Shown in pieces: positions 14,801-22,265 of a stretch of 22,265 bases of DNA (its first letter is position 1; each line of letters opens with the position of its first letter). Both the position numbers and the translations under genes were made by a program. The DNA is from an uncultured Collinsella sp. (GTDB taxonomy: Bacteria > Actinomycetota > Coriobacteriia > Coriobacteriales > Coriobacteriaceae): positions 1 to 22,265 of the forward strand of contig CAUESV010000020.1 in the NCBI GenBank assembly GCA_959020715.1. Direction: 5' to 3'. Under the pieces are notes generated by a model, which was given only the letters and a program-made list of their open reading frames with translations, was not told the origin of the DNA and ran no database searches.

Positions 14801-14953
14801 GCCCCTGAGAGCCGCGGGAGCCGGGCGGCGCATATGAACTTTCCTGCTCTACAGTCCTGCGCAAGACGGAAAGCACATTAAGTGCTTTCCTTTGCGTGCG
14901 GAACTCGCGATAAAGTTCATATGCGCCGCCCGGCTCCCGCGGCTCTCAGGGGC
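14801..14953 (-). repeat. Intergenic hairpin element, copy 1 (42-bp perfect arms)
   Basis: Arms 14801-14842 and 14912-14953 are perfect reverse complements over 42 bp. The 69-nt interior, read on the minus strand, has a 21-nt flank (14891-14911), a 9-bp inner stem with TTAAT loop (14868-14890) and a 25-nt flank (14843-14867). Both flanks and the loop are identical to copy 2 at 15097-15231. The inner stem differs by four base pairs, each changed on both sides. The element lies 3' of the acpS-tsaD operon and upstream of the cstA promoter, in a gene-free stretch. Confidence 0.9.
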
Positions 14954-15096
14954 TCCCATCCCAAATGTGCGGAGCAAAGCTCCGCATGCCAACTTTTTCT
15001 TTCAGCTAAAGCACGCCGGAAATTCGACGCTGGCTTGTTAACCTTGCTGGACGTTGTCGACGCCAAACCAGCCCAGAAGCTATATCGATACAGAAA
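14954..15096. other. Spacer between the two hairpin elements, with a small hairpin
   Basis: This 143-nt spacer separates the inverted element copies. It contains a perfect 8-bp hairpin, TGCGGAGC/GCTCCGCA with AAA loop (14968-14986), followed on the plus strand by CTTTTTCTTT. That would terminate a plus-strand transcript, although no plus-strand gene precedes it. The open frames across it are cysteine-, arginine- and proline-rich and start inside the repeats, so I do not regard them as genes. Confidence 0.5.
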
Positions 15097-15231
15097 GGTC
15101 CCCGGACGGAGGGGCCGGATATAAGGTTTATCGCGAGTTCCGCACGCAAAGAAGGCCACTTAATGTGGCCTTCGTCTTGCGCAGGACTGTAGAGCAGGAA
15201 ACCTTATATCCGGCCCCTCCGTCCGGGGACC
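15097..15231 (+). repeat. Intergenic hairpin element, copy 2 (33-bp perfect arms)
   Basis: Arms 15097-15129 and 15199-15231 pair perfectly over 33 bp. The interior has the 21-nt flank at 15130-15150, the inner stem GAAGGCCAC/GTGGCCTTC with TTAAT loop at 15151-15173, and the 25-nt flank at 15174-15198. It is in the opposite orientation to copy 1, with the 21-nt flanks facing each other. It ends 12 nt beyond the tsaD stop, so in RNA it would form a very stable 3' end for the operon transcript. Confidence 0.9.
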
Positions 15232-15243
15232 GCGCCGTACCAG

Positions 15244-17628
15244 CTACAGCGTCATGTTTGGATCGGCGTCGACGTCGAACGGCGAGATTTCACCTCGGTC
15301 GAATTTACGGCGAGCGACCTCCGCGATCATGGCTGCGTTATCGGTACAGGCAGACAAGGGCGGCACCGTCACGCGAATACCCTGACGCCCAAGCTTCTTG
15401 ATCATCATCTCGCGCAGATGCGGGTTGGCCGAGACGCCGCCACCGATGCAGTATTCCTTGCATCCGGTAGCGTGCAATGCGTTTTTGGCCTTCTTGTACT
15501 GCACGTCAAAGACAGCTGCCTCAAACGAAGCTGCCAGATCGGGCAGGTGAATCGTGCGCCCGGCCTTGGTCTCCTGTTCAATGTAGAGCGTCACAGCGGT
15601 TTTAAGGCCCGAAAGCGAGAAGCGATAGTCTCCTCTGCTGTTAAGCGCACGGGGGAAATCGATCGCCTTGGGGTTGCCCGTCTCGGCCAGCTTGGAAATG
15701 ATGGGGCCACCGGGATAGCCCAGACCCAATGCCTTGGCTACCTTGTCGAAGGCCTCGCCCACAGCGTCGTCGAGCGTCTCACCGAGCACCTCGTAGTCGC
15801 CCCACGCCTTCACGTGCACGAGCATGGTGTGCCCACCCGAGACAAGCGTGAAGATAAACGGCGGTTTGAGGTCGGGTTGCGCCAGCAGGTTGGCAAACAG
15901 GTGCCCCTCCAGATGGTTGACGCACACGAGCGGCTTGCCGGCAGCGTAGGCAAAGCCCTTGGCGAAGGCGACGCCAACCACGAGCGCGCCCACCAGGCCC
16001 GGACCCTGTGTCACGCCCACGGCGGCAAGCTCGCTGGGGGCAATGGCTCCATCCTCAAGACCAAGCGATGCTGCGGCATCCTCGAGCGCCGCATCCACGA
16101 CACTCACAATCACCTCGACGTGTTTGCGCGAGGCGATCTCGGGCACCACGCCGCCAAAGCGGGCGTGAAAATCAATCTGCGTCGACACCTGGTTGGCCAG
16201 CATATTGCCATCCGCATCGATAATCGCCACGGCCGTCTCGTCGCAGGAACTCTCGATAGCGAGCACTAGGCGGCGGCGCTCAATTTCGGCACGCTCCCCC
16301 TCGGAGCGCCCAGGAGCAGGCAGCGGCCATACGCGCTGCTCTGCCGCCGTCGGCTCGGGCGAAGCATTGTCGACCGGAAGCACCAGGGGCAGCGGAGCCG
16401 TCATGACGATGGCATCCTTGCCGGCACCATAGTAGCCGCGGCGCCGTCCTGCCTCGGTAAAGCCCAGAGCGTTATAAAGCGCGATCGCTCCCTCGTTGCC
16501 GTCCTCGACCTCGAGCGAAGCCGTGGTGCAGCCGAGCATCTGGGCATCATAGCTCACATGCGACAGCAGCTTGCGGGCAATGCCCTCACGGCGATGTGCC
16601 GGGTCGACGGCGACATCCAGAATCTGCACATCACCGTCCACGACCATACCGCCGGCAAGGCCCAGTAGCTTGCCGTCGTCGTGTGCCACCCACCAACTAC
16701 GCGGCGCAGCGACGTCCTCGCCCAGTTCGGACAGGAACATGCCCGGCGTCCACGCCTCGTGTCCGGCACCTTCAAAGCAGGCAGCCTCCAGCGTGCTCGC
16801 GCCCTCGGCATCCGCCGCGCCCATGGGACGGAACTGCAGATGACGACCGGCGAGCTCATCGGCAACGCCCGTAATTTCGCTCTGCGCACTCTCGGCAAGG
16901 CCAAGACGCTTGCGCTCGTTTTCCTCGGCATCCGAAAGGCGCGTGTAAATCGGCAGGACGCGAGCCGGATCGCCGTCACCCGCAGCGTGCGCGAGCAGCA
17001 AGCCCTCGCCCGAAGGCCACCACAGGTCGCGCTCCACGCAGCGGGCGGTCTCGTCCTCACCCAGCAGCTTGCCATAGCGCACGAGACCATCACCGGTCAG
17101 CTGAACCTGGTCCCAGTCCGCTGCTCGGCGCCACTCATCGAGCGCCACGGCGGCCTTGACCACGTGTTCGCGCTCAAATTGACGCTCGGGACCCTCATCG
17201 ACCAGCATATACAGCGCCGGATATACCTCACCGCGCATAGCATCGGCCAAGATACCAAGCTTGCCGCGCACGCCAGCCTTCCACGCCGTCCAAGCGCAAG
17301 CGTCGAGCGTCGACACGCCCAGCAGCGGAACATTGGCACCACGCGCGAGGCCCTTGGCAGTGGAGATGCCGATGCGCACACCCGTAAAGGACCCCGGGCC
17401 GCGGCCGACCACATAGCAACCAACATCGCTGCGATCCAAACCGGCTTGAGCCAGCACGCCATCAACGGTATTCACGAGCTCAACGTTGGCATGACGGCGA
17501 CACATGTGGTCGCCACTCACGAGCTTCGTCTCGCCCGTCTGCCCATCAATCCAGCTTGCCGCGCAGGCAAGCATGTCGGTCGAGGTATCGAGCGCCACCA
17601 CCAGCGCGTTGTCGTTATGCAAGCTCAT
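15244..17628 (-). CDS. tsaD: TsaB-RimI-TsaD triple-domain fusion (t6A37 synthesis plus N-acetyltransferase)
   Basis: One 794-residue chain joins three enzymes usually encoded separately. Residues 1 to about 245 are TsaB (ALDTSTDMLACA, GRGPGSFTGVRIG at 75-87). About 262-415 are a GNAT acetyltransferase of the RimI type with the acetyl-CoA loop RREGIA at 346-351, expected to acetylate the N-terminus of ribosomal protein S18. About 452-794 are TsaD with IESSCDETAVAI, NHLEGH (His572 and His576, metal ligands), SGGHT (597-601) and CTDNAAM (Asp763). TsaD and TsaB act with TsaE to place the threonylcarbamoyl group on A37 of ANN-reading tRNAs. I chose ATG 17628, with AAGG upstream, over the TTG at 17646. 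It overlaps tsaE by 14 nt. Confidence 0.94.
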   Translation of the reverse strand: MSLHNDNALVVALDTSTDMLACAASWIDGQTGETKLVSGDHMCRRHANVELVNTVDGVLAQAGLDRSDVGCYVVGRGPGSFTGVRIGISTAKGLARGANVPLLGVSTLDACAWTAWKAGVRGKLGILADAMRGEVYPALYMLVDEGPERQFEREHVVKAAVALDEWRRAADWDQVQLTGDGLVRYGKLLGEDETARCVERDLWWPSGEGLLLAHAAGDGDPARVLPIYTRLSDAEENERKRLGLAESAQSEITGVADELAGRHLQFRPMGAADAEGASTLEAACFEGAGHEAWTPGMFLSELGEDVAAPRSWWVAHDDGKLLGLAGGMVVDGDVQILDVAVDPAHRREGIARKLLSHVSYDAQMLGCTTASLEVEDGNEGAIALYNALGFTEAGRRRGYYGAGKDAIVMTAPLPLVLPVDNASPEPTAAEQRVWPLPAPGRSEGERAEIERRRLVLAIESSCDETAVAIIDADGNMLANQVSTQIDFHARFGGVVPEIASRKHVEVIVSVVDAALEDAAASLGLEDGAIAPSELAAVGVTQGPGLVGALVVGVAFAKGFAYAAGKPLVCVNHLEGHLFANLLAQPDLKPPFIFTLVSGGHTMLVHVKAWGDYEVLGETLDDAVGEAFDKVAKALGLGYPGGPIISKLAETGNPKAIDFPRALNSRGDYRFSLSGLKTAVTLYIEQETKAGRTIHLPDLAASFEAAVFDVQYKKAKNALHATGCKEYCIGGGVSANPHLREMMIKKLGRQGIRVTVPPLSACTDNAAMIAEVARRKFDRGEISPFDVDADPNMTL

Positions 17629-18121
17629 CTTGTACAGCCTTATCAATCAAATGGGAAAGCTCCATTGCGCGGTCACCGTGCGCCTCGAGCGTTATCGTTC
17701 GCACATCGCTGTCGCCCTCATCGCGCTTAAGCGTCACCGAAAGGTACTTATCCGTCAGCTCGTCCTGGAATTGTTCGCCCCATTCCAGCAGGCAAGCACC
17801 CTCATAGCCCAGCACATCGAAAATGCCCGTATCCTCGAGCTCGTAGGCATGCTCCAGGCGGTATAGATCAAAGTGAAACAGCGGAATACGACCTTGATCG
17901 TGAACGGCCATGAGCGCAAACGTAGGACTCGTAACCATATGCCCATCGCCCAGCCCGCGCGAGACGCCCTTGGTAAAGTGAGTTTTGCCCACTCCCAGGC
18001 CACCGGTCAGGATGAGCACATCGCCGTCCTCAAGACACGGTGCAATTAGCTCGCCAAAGTACTCCGTATCGGCAGCGCAAGTCGTTTTGTAGGTACCTAC
18101 CCCCAGGCGCTCCAGGGACAT
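17615..18121 (-). CDS. tsaE: tRNA threonylcarbamoyladenosine biosynthesis ATPase TsaE
   Basis: TsaE is the small ATPase that drives the TsaB/TsaD complex in t6A37 synthesis. At 168 residues it is normal in size. It shows the P-loop GGLGVGKT (40-47), SPTF (65-68), HFDLYRL (83-89) and LEWGEQF with Trp114. AAGGAG precedes the ATG at 18119-18121. Its end overlaps the start of the TsaB-RimI-TsaD gene, which is also its functional partner, implying coupled translation. The glycosylase gene upstream ends 12 nt before it. Confidence 0.95.
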   Translation of the reverse strand: MSLERLGVGTYKTTCAADTEYFGELIAPCLEDGDVLILTGGLGVGKTHFTKGVSRGLGDGHMVTSPTFALMAVHDQGRIPLFHFDLYRLEHAYELEDTGIFDVLGYEGACLLEWGEQFQDELTDKYLSVTLKRDEGDSDVRTITLEAHGDRAMELSHLIDKAVQDELA

Positions 18122-18133
18122 ATATGCTCCTTA

Positions 18134-18754
18134 TTATTCCGAGGCGTCCTCTGGTGCGGGATGTCGCTCCAGATAATCGCCCAGCATCTTAAAGTCTTCC
18201 TCCAGCAGCTCCTGCCACGCCGGATTGCGCAGCGCTGCTGCCGGATGAAAAGTGGGCATTACTACAAAATGCCCCATCTGGTGGAACCTGCCGCGCAGCT
18301 TAGTAATGCCAATCTCGGTCTTAAGCACAAAGTGCGTCGCGGGGTTGCCGAGCGTCACGATAATATCAGGCCAGATGCTTCGAATCTGCTCACGCAAAAA
18401 CGGCGAGCAAGCCAGCACTTCCTCGGGACGCGGATTGCGGTTTCCCGGCGGGCGGCACTTAAGCACGTTGGCAATGTAGACGTCTTCGCGTTTGAGCCCC
18501 GCCAGCGACAAAATGCCGTTGAGGTCCTCGCCTGCCGCCCCCACAAAGGGCTCGCCCTGCAAATCCTCATTGCGGCCCGGCGCCTCACCAATAAACATCA
18601 CGCGAGCGCGGGGGTTTCCCACGCCAAACACGATATTGTGACGCGACTGGTAGAGCTGGCAGAGGTGACAATCGCCCAGAACGGCCTCAATTTCCTCGAG
18701 TGCGACCTCACGTGGCGCCTGATGGGTATGGCCGGGGATGTGCATGACGCCCAT
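18134..18754 (-). CDS. Family 4 uracil-DNA glycosylase (4Fe-4S type)
   Basis: This enzyme removes uracil from DNA to start base-excision repair. The 206-residue protein has GEAPGRNEDLQGEPFVG around 56-72 (motif A) and MPTFHPAAALRNP at 166-178 with His170 (motif B). The four cluster cysteines are present: Cys29 and Cys32 as CxxC, then Cys100 and Cys116. The ATG at 18754 is supported by TAGGAG, which overlaps the alr stop codon 8 nt upstream. The related SPO1 polymerase-N-terminal family shares this fold, but the PFVG and HPAA motifs favour UDG-4. It has no obvious functional tie to its operon partners beyond housekeeping. Confidence 0.94.
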   Translation of the reverse strand: MGVMHIPGHTHQAPREVALEEIEAVLGDCHLCQLYQSRHNIVFGVGNPRARVMFIGEAPGRNEDLQGEPFVGAAGEDLNGILSLAGLKREDVYIANVLKCRPPGNRNPRPEEVLACSPFLREQIRSIWPDIIVTLGNPATHFVLKTEIGITKLRGRFHQMGHFVVMPTFHPAAALRNPAWQELLEEDFKMLGDYLERHPAPEDASE

Positions 18755-18762
18755 AGCGGCTC

Positions 18763-19908
18763 CTACACGTAGACCTTGTCGAGACGCATGCCAAAACCGC
18801 AGGCGACCTCGTAGTTAATCGTTCCGCGCAGTCGGGCCATCTCGTCCATGGTAATCTCGGCATCGCCATCGCGGCCGACAATAATCATCTCGTCACCATA
18901 CTCGGCCTCGGGAATCTCGTGTGCCGGGTTGGACTGAATGGCGACCATAAACTGGTCCATGCAGATATTGCCAACCTGATGCACGCGCTCGCCGCGATAC
19001 AGCACATCCATACGATTGGAAAGCGTACGCGATAGGCCGTCGGCATAACCGATCGGCAGCGTGCAGATCTGAACGCGCGTACGCGGTACGCGGTAGGTAA
19101 AACCGTAGCCCACGCCCTCACCCATCGCAGGGTGTGCCACGCGCGTCACGCGCGCATGGACGCTCATAACGGGATCAAGCTGCATCACGCGACCACTCAG
19201 CTCGCACGGTTGCATGCCATACAAGCCAACGCCGGCGCGAATCATATCAAAACGCATCGAGGGGTCGAGCATCGAGGACGGCGTGTTGGCGCAGTGCACG
19301 ATACCGCACTCAAAACCCGCATCCTTAATGGCCTGAACGGCCTCGGTAAAGCGCTGACACTGCAGCTTGTAGTCCCAACCCGAAGGCTCATCGGCCGTGG
19401 CAAAGTGCGTAAATACGCCGTCGCACTGAATACCACGATGGAAATTTATACCGCGGACAAAGTCGAGCACCTGCGTGTAGTGAACGCCGATACGATTCAT
19501 GCCCGTCTCGATGGCGAGATGATACTTGCCCACTTTGCCCGCCGCGACGGCACATTCGCCATACGCAAGAGCAAAGTCAGACGTATAGACCGAGGGCATG
19601 ATATCAAACTCGAGCAACGTCGGAATGGCCTCGATAGGCGGCTCGCTTAGGATGAGGATGGGTTTCGTAATCCCGCCCTGTCGGAGCTCAACGCCCTCGT
19701 TAACCGTCGCCACGGCAAACATGTCGGCACCGGCCGAATACATGATCTTGGCGCACTCAACAGCTCCATGACCATAAGCATCGGCCTTGACCACGCAGCA
19801 CAGGCGCTGACGTGGATTCAGCAAGTTCTTATAGGCCCTCGTGTTGCGACGGAGCGCCCCGCGGTCGATCTCGACCCAGGACCAGCGCGTCAAATCGGCT
19901 TTATTCAT
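18763..19908 (-). CDS. alr: Alanine racemase
   Basis: This PLP enzyme interconverts L- and D-alanine for peptidoglycan. The 381-residue chain has the PLP lysine in VVKADAYGHG (Lys41), the barrel motif ETGMNRIGV at 134-142, HCANTPSS at 205-212, RAGVGLYG at 224-231, the second-base tyrosine in GYGFTY (Tyr268), PIGYADGLSR and GNICMDQFM. All catalytic parts are present and the length is standard. It starts 2 nt after the nnr stop, with only a weak ribosome-binding site, so translation is probably coupled to nnr. The link nnr-alr is common in bacteria. Confidence 0.97.
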   Translation of the reverse strand: MNKADLTRWSWVEIDRGALRRNTRAYKNLLNPRQRLCCVVKADAYGHGAVECAKIMYSAGADMFAVATVNEGVELRQGGITKPILILSEPPIEAIPTLLEFDIMPSVYTSDFALAYGECAVAAGKVGKYHLAIETGMNRIGVHYTQVLDFVRGINFHRGIQCDGVFTHFATADEPSGWDYKLQCQRFTEAVQAIKDAGFECGIVHCANTPSSMLDPSMRFDMIRAGVGLYGMQPCELSGRVMQLDPVMSVHARVTRVAHPAMGEGVGYGFTYRVPRTRVQICTLPIGYADGLSRTLSNRMDVLYRGERVHQVGNICMDQFMVAIQSNPAHEIPEAEYGDEMIIVGRDGDAEITMDEMARLRGTINYEVACGFGMRLDKVYV

Positions 19909-19910
19909 GA

Positions 19911-21527
19911 TTAGTCATCCGACCCTTCGTCCATGATTCCCAGATCTTCAAGCGCATCCTTTGCCGCCAGTTCCATGGCAGGACCGATCAAGTCGATAAG
20001 ATCGGTCGCGATGACGCTCTTCTCACCATACTCCGTCGCCGCGGCAAAACCGGCGTAGCTGTGAAGTGCGACGGCGTACGAATACAGCAACTCCCAACGA
20101 TCCATCTCGTCGCGCATGGTGGCAAGCGTGCCGGCCAAAATACCCGCGAGAACATCACCCGAACCGGCAGTTGCCAGAGAAGCCGGACCCGAGAGCGGCA
20201 GCAGCACACGCTCAACGCCACAGATAGCCGTCGTCGGCCCCTTGGCAATGACCACCAGATTGTCGGAGCCTGCAGCCCAGACAACCTTCTGCGCGGCCGC
20301 AATCGCGGTACCAAGGTCGTTCACCTCGTCACCGGCAACCAGACGCGAAAGCTCACGATAGTGCGGCGTCATAACCAACGGCTGCTCGCGACGATACATC
20401 TCGGGATTACTATCAATACCGTCAATGGCAATCTTAGCAAGGCAGTTGAGTGCATCGGCGTCCAAAATAAGCGGCACATCAAGCTCGAGCAAGCCCGAAA
20501 CCACCTGCATAGCGCCAGCAGATGTCGTCATACCGGGACCGCACAGTACACAGCTGTACTTCTTTGCAATCTCGCACACAGTCATGCGCGCAGCGGCGCC
20601 AAAGGAGCCGCGGGAATCAGACGGAATAGCAAAGACGGGAATCGAAGGAAGTGCCATGCGAATAAGATTGGCGCAGGCGTCAGGAGCCGCGACTGCCACG
20701 TAACCAGCACCCGCGCGAGCTGCAGACTTGGCCGCCATAATGGCAGCACCAGGATATTGCGCAGATCCGGCGACAATAAGCACAGAGCCACGGGAATACT
20801 TATCGATATTCGTAGGTAGTGGAGCAAAGTAATCAACTAAGTCACCGGGCTCGACAATCTCGGCGGCGTGGTCGACATCATCGATGACCTCGTCAAGACG
20901 GTCGTAAAGATTGCCGCAGATCAAATCGCCAGCATACTCAGGGCCATCAGCGCTATACAGACCAATCTTGGGCGCAATCATCGTCACCGTATGCTCGGCA
21001 CGAATGCAGTCGTCATCAACAACGCCCGTCTCGGCATTCAGGCCCGAGGGGACATCAATGGATACGACACAATCGGCGCATTCATTGACCGTAGGAATCC
21101 AGATGGAGAACGGCGCACGCAGATTCCCGTGGAACCCGGTACCAAAAATGGCATCGACAACAACATCGGCCTTATCGATCAAAACCTCGAGTTCGTCACG
21201 CGAGGGGCCGACGCAAACGTGCACATCGCGGCCGGCAGTACGACGAGCAACATGACGTGCCAGAGCAGCAGGAATCTCATCCGGCTCAACCGGAGAAACG
21301 ATATCGACGTCCACACCCTTATGGCTCAGAATATCGGCGGCAACCCAACCGTCGCCGCCATTATTACCAAAACCGACCAGAACGAGAACCCGATCGGGAT
21401 TGAGCTTCAAGACCTCGTTGGCGGCAAACTCACCCGCTAGCTCCATAAGCTCGGCCTTCGAAGTCCCTTCGCGTTCGATGATGTCCTCGAGACGAACGAC
21501 TTCTTCGGTACTCAAAACCGGTTTCAT
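19911..21527 (-). CDS. nnr: Bifunctional NAD(P)H-hydrate epimerase / ADP-dependent dehydratase
   Basis: This enzyme repairs damaged NADHX and NADPHX. The 538-residue length is normal for the fused form. The N-terminal YjeF domain, about 1-215, has GFGNNGGDGWVAA at 52-64 and VVVDAIFGTG with Asp125. The C-terminal ribokinase-like domain, about 228-520, has GSVLIVAGSAQYPGAA, LILDADALN and TAGSGDVLAG with Asp458. The usual TPHPGE segment reads TPHYREL here, a small deviation. The start ATG follows the acpS stop directly (TAGATG), with TAGGAG inside the end of acpS. It precedes alr by 2 nt. Confidence 0.96.
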   Translation of the reverse strand: MKPVLSTEEVVRLEDIIEREGTSKAELMELAGEFAANEVLKLNPDRVLVLVGFGNNGGDGWVAADILSHKGVDVDIVSPVEPDEIPAALARHVARRTAGRDVHVCVGPSRDELEVLIDKADVVVDAIFGTGFHGNLRAPFSIWIPTVNECADCVVSIDVPSGLNAETGVVDDDCIRAEHTVTMIAPKIGLYSADGPEYAGDLICGNLYDRLDEVIDDVDHAAEIVEPGDLVDYFAPLPTNIDKYSRGSVLIVAGSAQYPGAAIMAAKSAARAGAGYVAVAAPDACANLIRMALPSIPVFAIPSDSRGSFGAAARMTVCEIAKKYSCVLCGPGMTTSAGAMQVVSGLLELDVPLILDADALNCLAKIAIDGIDSNPEMYRREQPLVMTPHYRELSRLVAGDEVNDLGTAIAAAQKVVWAAGSDNLVVIAKGPTTAICGVERVLLPLSGPASLATAGSGDVLAGILAGTLATMRDEMDRWELLYSYAVALHSYAGFAAATEYGEKSVIATDLIDLIGPAMELAAKDALEDLGIMDEGSDD

Positions 21528-22067
21528 CTATGCTCCTAGCGTATCTTGCGAAGCATCGCCCAGGTGCTCCGTCAATGCTGAATTCTGCAGCTGCTCAAGC
21601 TCATCTAAAACAGAGCGAGCCTCTTTAAATGTCTGCGCTACGCGTTTCTTGGTACTCACCCTTTCCTCTTTTGGCTTAGGCCGAGCATCTTCGGTAATCG
21701 CGATGGCATTCGCAACGGCTAAGTCTCCTGTAAGCGTAATGGAAAGAGCGACCTCAACAACACCCAGCTCTTGAGCGATCTCGAGAGCACGGCCCGAAAG
21801 CAGAGCCTTCGGTTTGCCGAGTTTATCACGCGTAACCGAAACATCCTTGCGACCAACGCCTTGACTAAAACCCGTGCCGAGAGCTTTAAGTACCGCCTCG
21901 CGCGAAGCAAAGCGGCTGGCATAGTGAGCAGCGGGACGCGATGATGCATCACAATACGCACGCTCTTCTTCGGTAAACACACGCCGAGCAAACGACGGCG
22001 TCTTTTCAAGAATTGATTTCATACGGGAAATCTCGACGATATCAACGCCGATACCAGCTTCAGCCAT
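21528..22067 (-). CDS. acpS: Holo-[acyl-carrier-protein] synthase with C-terminal extension
   Basis: AcpS attaches 4'-phosphopantetheine from CoA to acyl carrier protein. The magnesium ligands are Asp9 in GIGVDIVEISRM and Glu57 in FASREAVLKALGTG, and DKLGKPKALLSG matches the family. The ATG at 22067 gives 179 residues and is favoured by GGAGGTG 5 nt upstream, rather than the ATG at 22079 inside that site. The catalytic domain ends near residue 128. The following 50 or so residues are charged and probably helical (KKRVAQTFKEARSVLDELEQL), longer than the usual 120-130-residue enzyme. The gene heads the operon, and its stop abuts the nnr start. Confidence 0.93.
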   Translation of the reverse strand: MAEAGIGVDIVEISRMKSILEKTPSFARRVFTEEERAYCDASSRPAAHYASRFASREAVLKALGTGFSQGVGRKDVSVTRDKLGKPKALLSGRALEIAQELGVVEVALSITLTGDLAVANAIAITEDARPKPKEERVSTKKRVAQTFKEARSVLDELEQLQNSALTEHLGDASQDTLGA

Positions 22068-22096
22068 GTTCACCTCCATATCGCACAGACTAAGTT

Positions 22097-22126
22097 ATTG
22101 TAGCCCGTTCACAGAAGATGCGACAA
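22097..22126 (-). promoter_or_regulatory. Probable promoter of the acpS-nnr-alr-udg-tsaE-tsaD operon
   Basis: On the minus strand TTGTCG (22121-22126) and TACAAT (22097-22102) are 18 nt apart, about 30 nt upstream of the acpS start. No other good promoter is visible within the operon, whose genes are separated by at most 12 nt. Confidence 0.6.
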
Positions 22127-22180
22127 ACGAGGGTTATAAAACACAGCTACTATGTGAGACACAATCCCGCAAACGCAAAA

Positions 22181-22208
22181 AAGGGGGAGGCCGCGAGGCC
22201 TCCCCCTT
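22181..22208 (-). terminator. Rho-independent terminator of a unit entering from the right
   Basis: A perfect 12-bp GC-rich stem (22181-22192 with 22197-22208) has a GCGA loop on the plus strand. On the minus strand the stem runs straight into a T-run (about six T, then GCG), so it ends a leftward transcript from beyond the right edge and insulates the acpS operon. Confidence 0.88.
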
Positions 22209-22265
22209 CTAAGTTCGATGACGGCTCGGTGCCGTCCACCGGTCAGCGGCGCCCTGGCCTCCCAC
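22209..22265 (-). CDS. Possible C-terminal end of a protein (partial, unidentified)
   Basis: One minus-strand frame is open from the right edge to a TAG at 22209-22211, 1 nt before the terminator hairpin, and would end in RWTAPSRHRT. The terminator direction shows that a leftward transcript ends here, but 18 codons are too few to tell a protein from a structured RNA or untranslated end. I do not recognise it. Confidence 0.22.
   Translation of the reverse strand: MGGQGAADRWTAPSRHRT

Noticed and set aside
14882..15159. Two overlapping 80-codon ORFs on opposite strands, both with FACGTRDK near the start
   Set aside because: The shared peptide is only the translation of the 21-nt repeat flank plus arm. 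A similar peptide arises at the half copy near 9979-10001. No ribosome-binding site or family match is visible.

Overview
The window looks like chromosomal DNA of a gut Coriobacteriia species, most likely Collinsella or a close relative. I infer this from the GC-rich coding style, the gene families, the fused TsaB-RimI-TsaD protein and the repeated intergenic hairpins; no rRNA or other decisive marker is present. All assignments come from reading the sequence, not from database searches.

Positions 1-7460 form a sugar-uptake locus. On the minus strand lie a Tat/lipoprotein-type sugar-binding protein, two MalF/MalG-type permeases and the start of an MsmK/UgpC-type ATPase that runs off the left edge. 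Next to them is a TreR-like GntR/UTRA regulator. Divergent from the regulator is an alpha-glucoside-type PTS EIICB fused at its C-terminus to a complete HAD-IIB phosphatase domain. Variants of one 10-bp motif, TTGT(T/A)T(A/G)AAC, occur twice before the ABC operon and twice between the regulator and the PTS gene, so one regulator may control both uptake routes. The HAD fusion suggests that sugar imported as a phosphate is dephosphorylated to rejoin the pool of free sugar brought in by the ABC system.

Positions 7535-9800 (plus strand) carry a polyprenyl diphosphate synthase, a protein with two peptidoglycan-binding domains followed by what looks like a decayed amidase fold, and tRNA-Gln(TTG) with its terminator. 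Positions 9801-10184 hold no gene, but contain an antisense tRNA T-arm remnant, a half copy of a hairpin repeat and a 106-nt structured palindrome.

Positions 10185-14432 (minus strand) carry an orphan DUF2220/JetD-like Toprim protein with a long disordered linker, and a CstA-type transporter. CstA has its own promoter and a roughly 235-nt structured leader ending in a terminator-like hairpin. Positions 14801-15231 contain two oppositely oriented copies of a hairpin element. Their 69-nt cores share identical flanks and loop, while the inner stem and the long outer arms (42 and 33 bp) differ between copies yet pair perfectly within each copy.

Positions 15244-22067 are a tight minus-strand housekeeping operon, transcribed acpS - nnr - alr - family 4 uracil-DNA glycosylase - tsaE - tsaB/rimI/tsaD, with gaps of 0-12 nt or overlaps. 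It covers acyl carrier protein activation, NAD(P)HX repair, D-alanine synthesis, DNA repair and tRNA t6A37 formation. A terminator at 22181-22208 closes a minus-strand unit that enters from the right.
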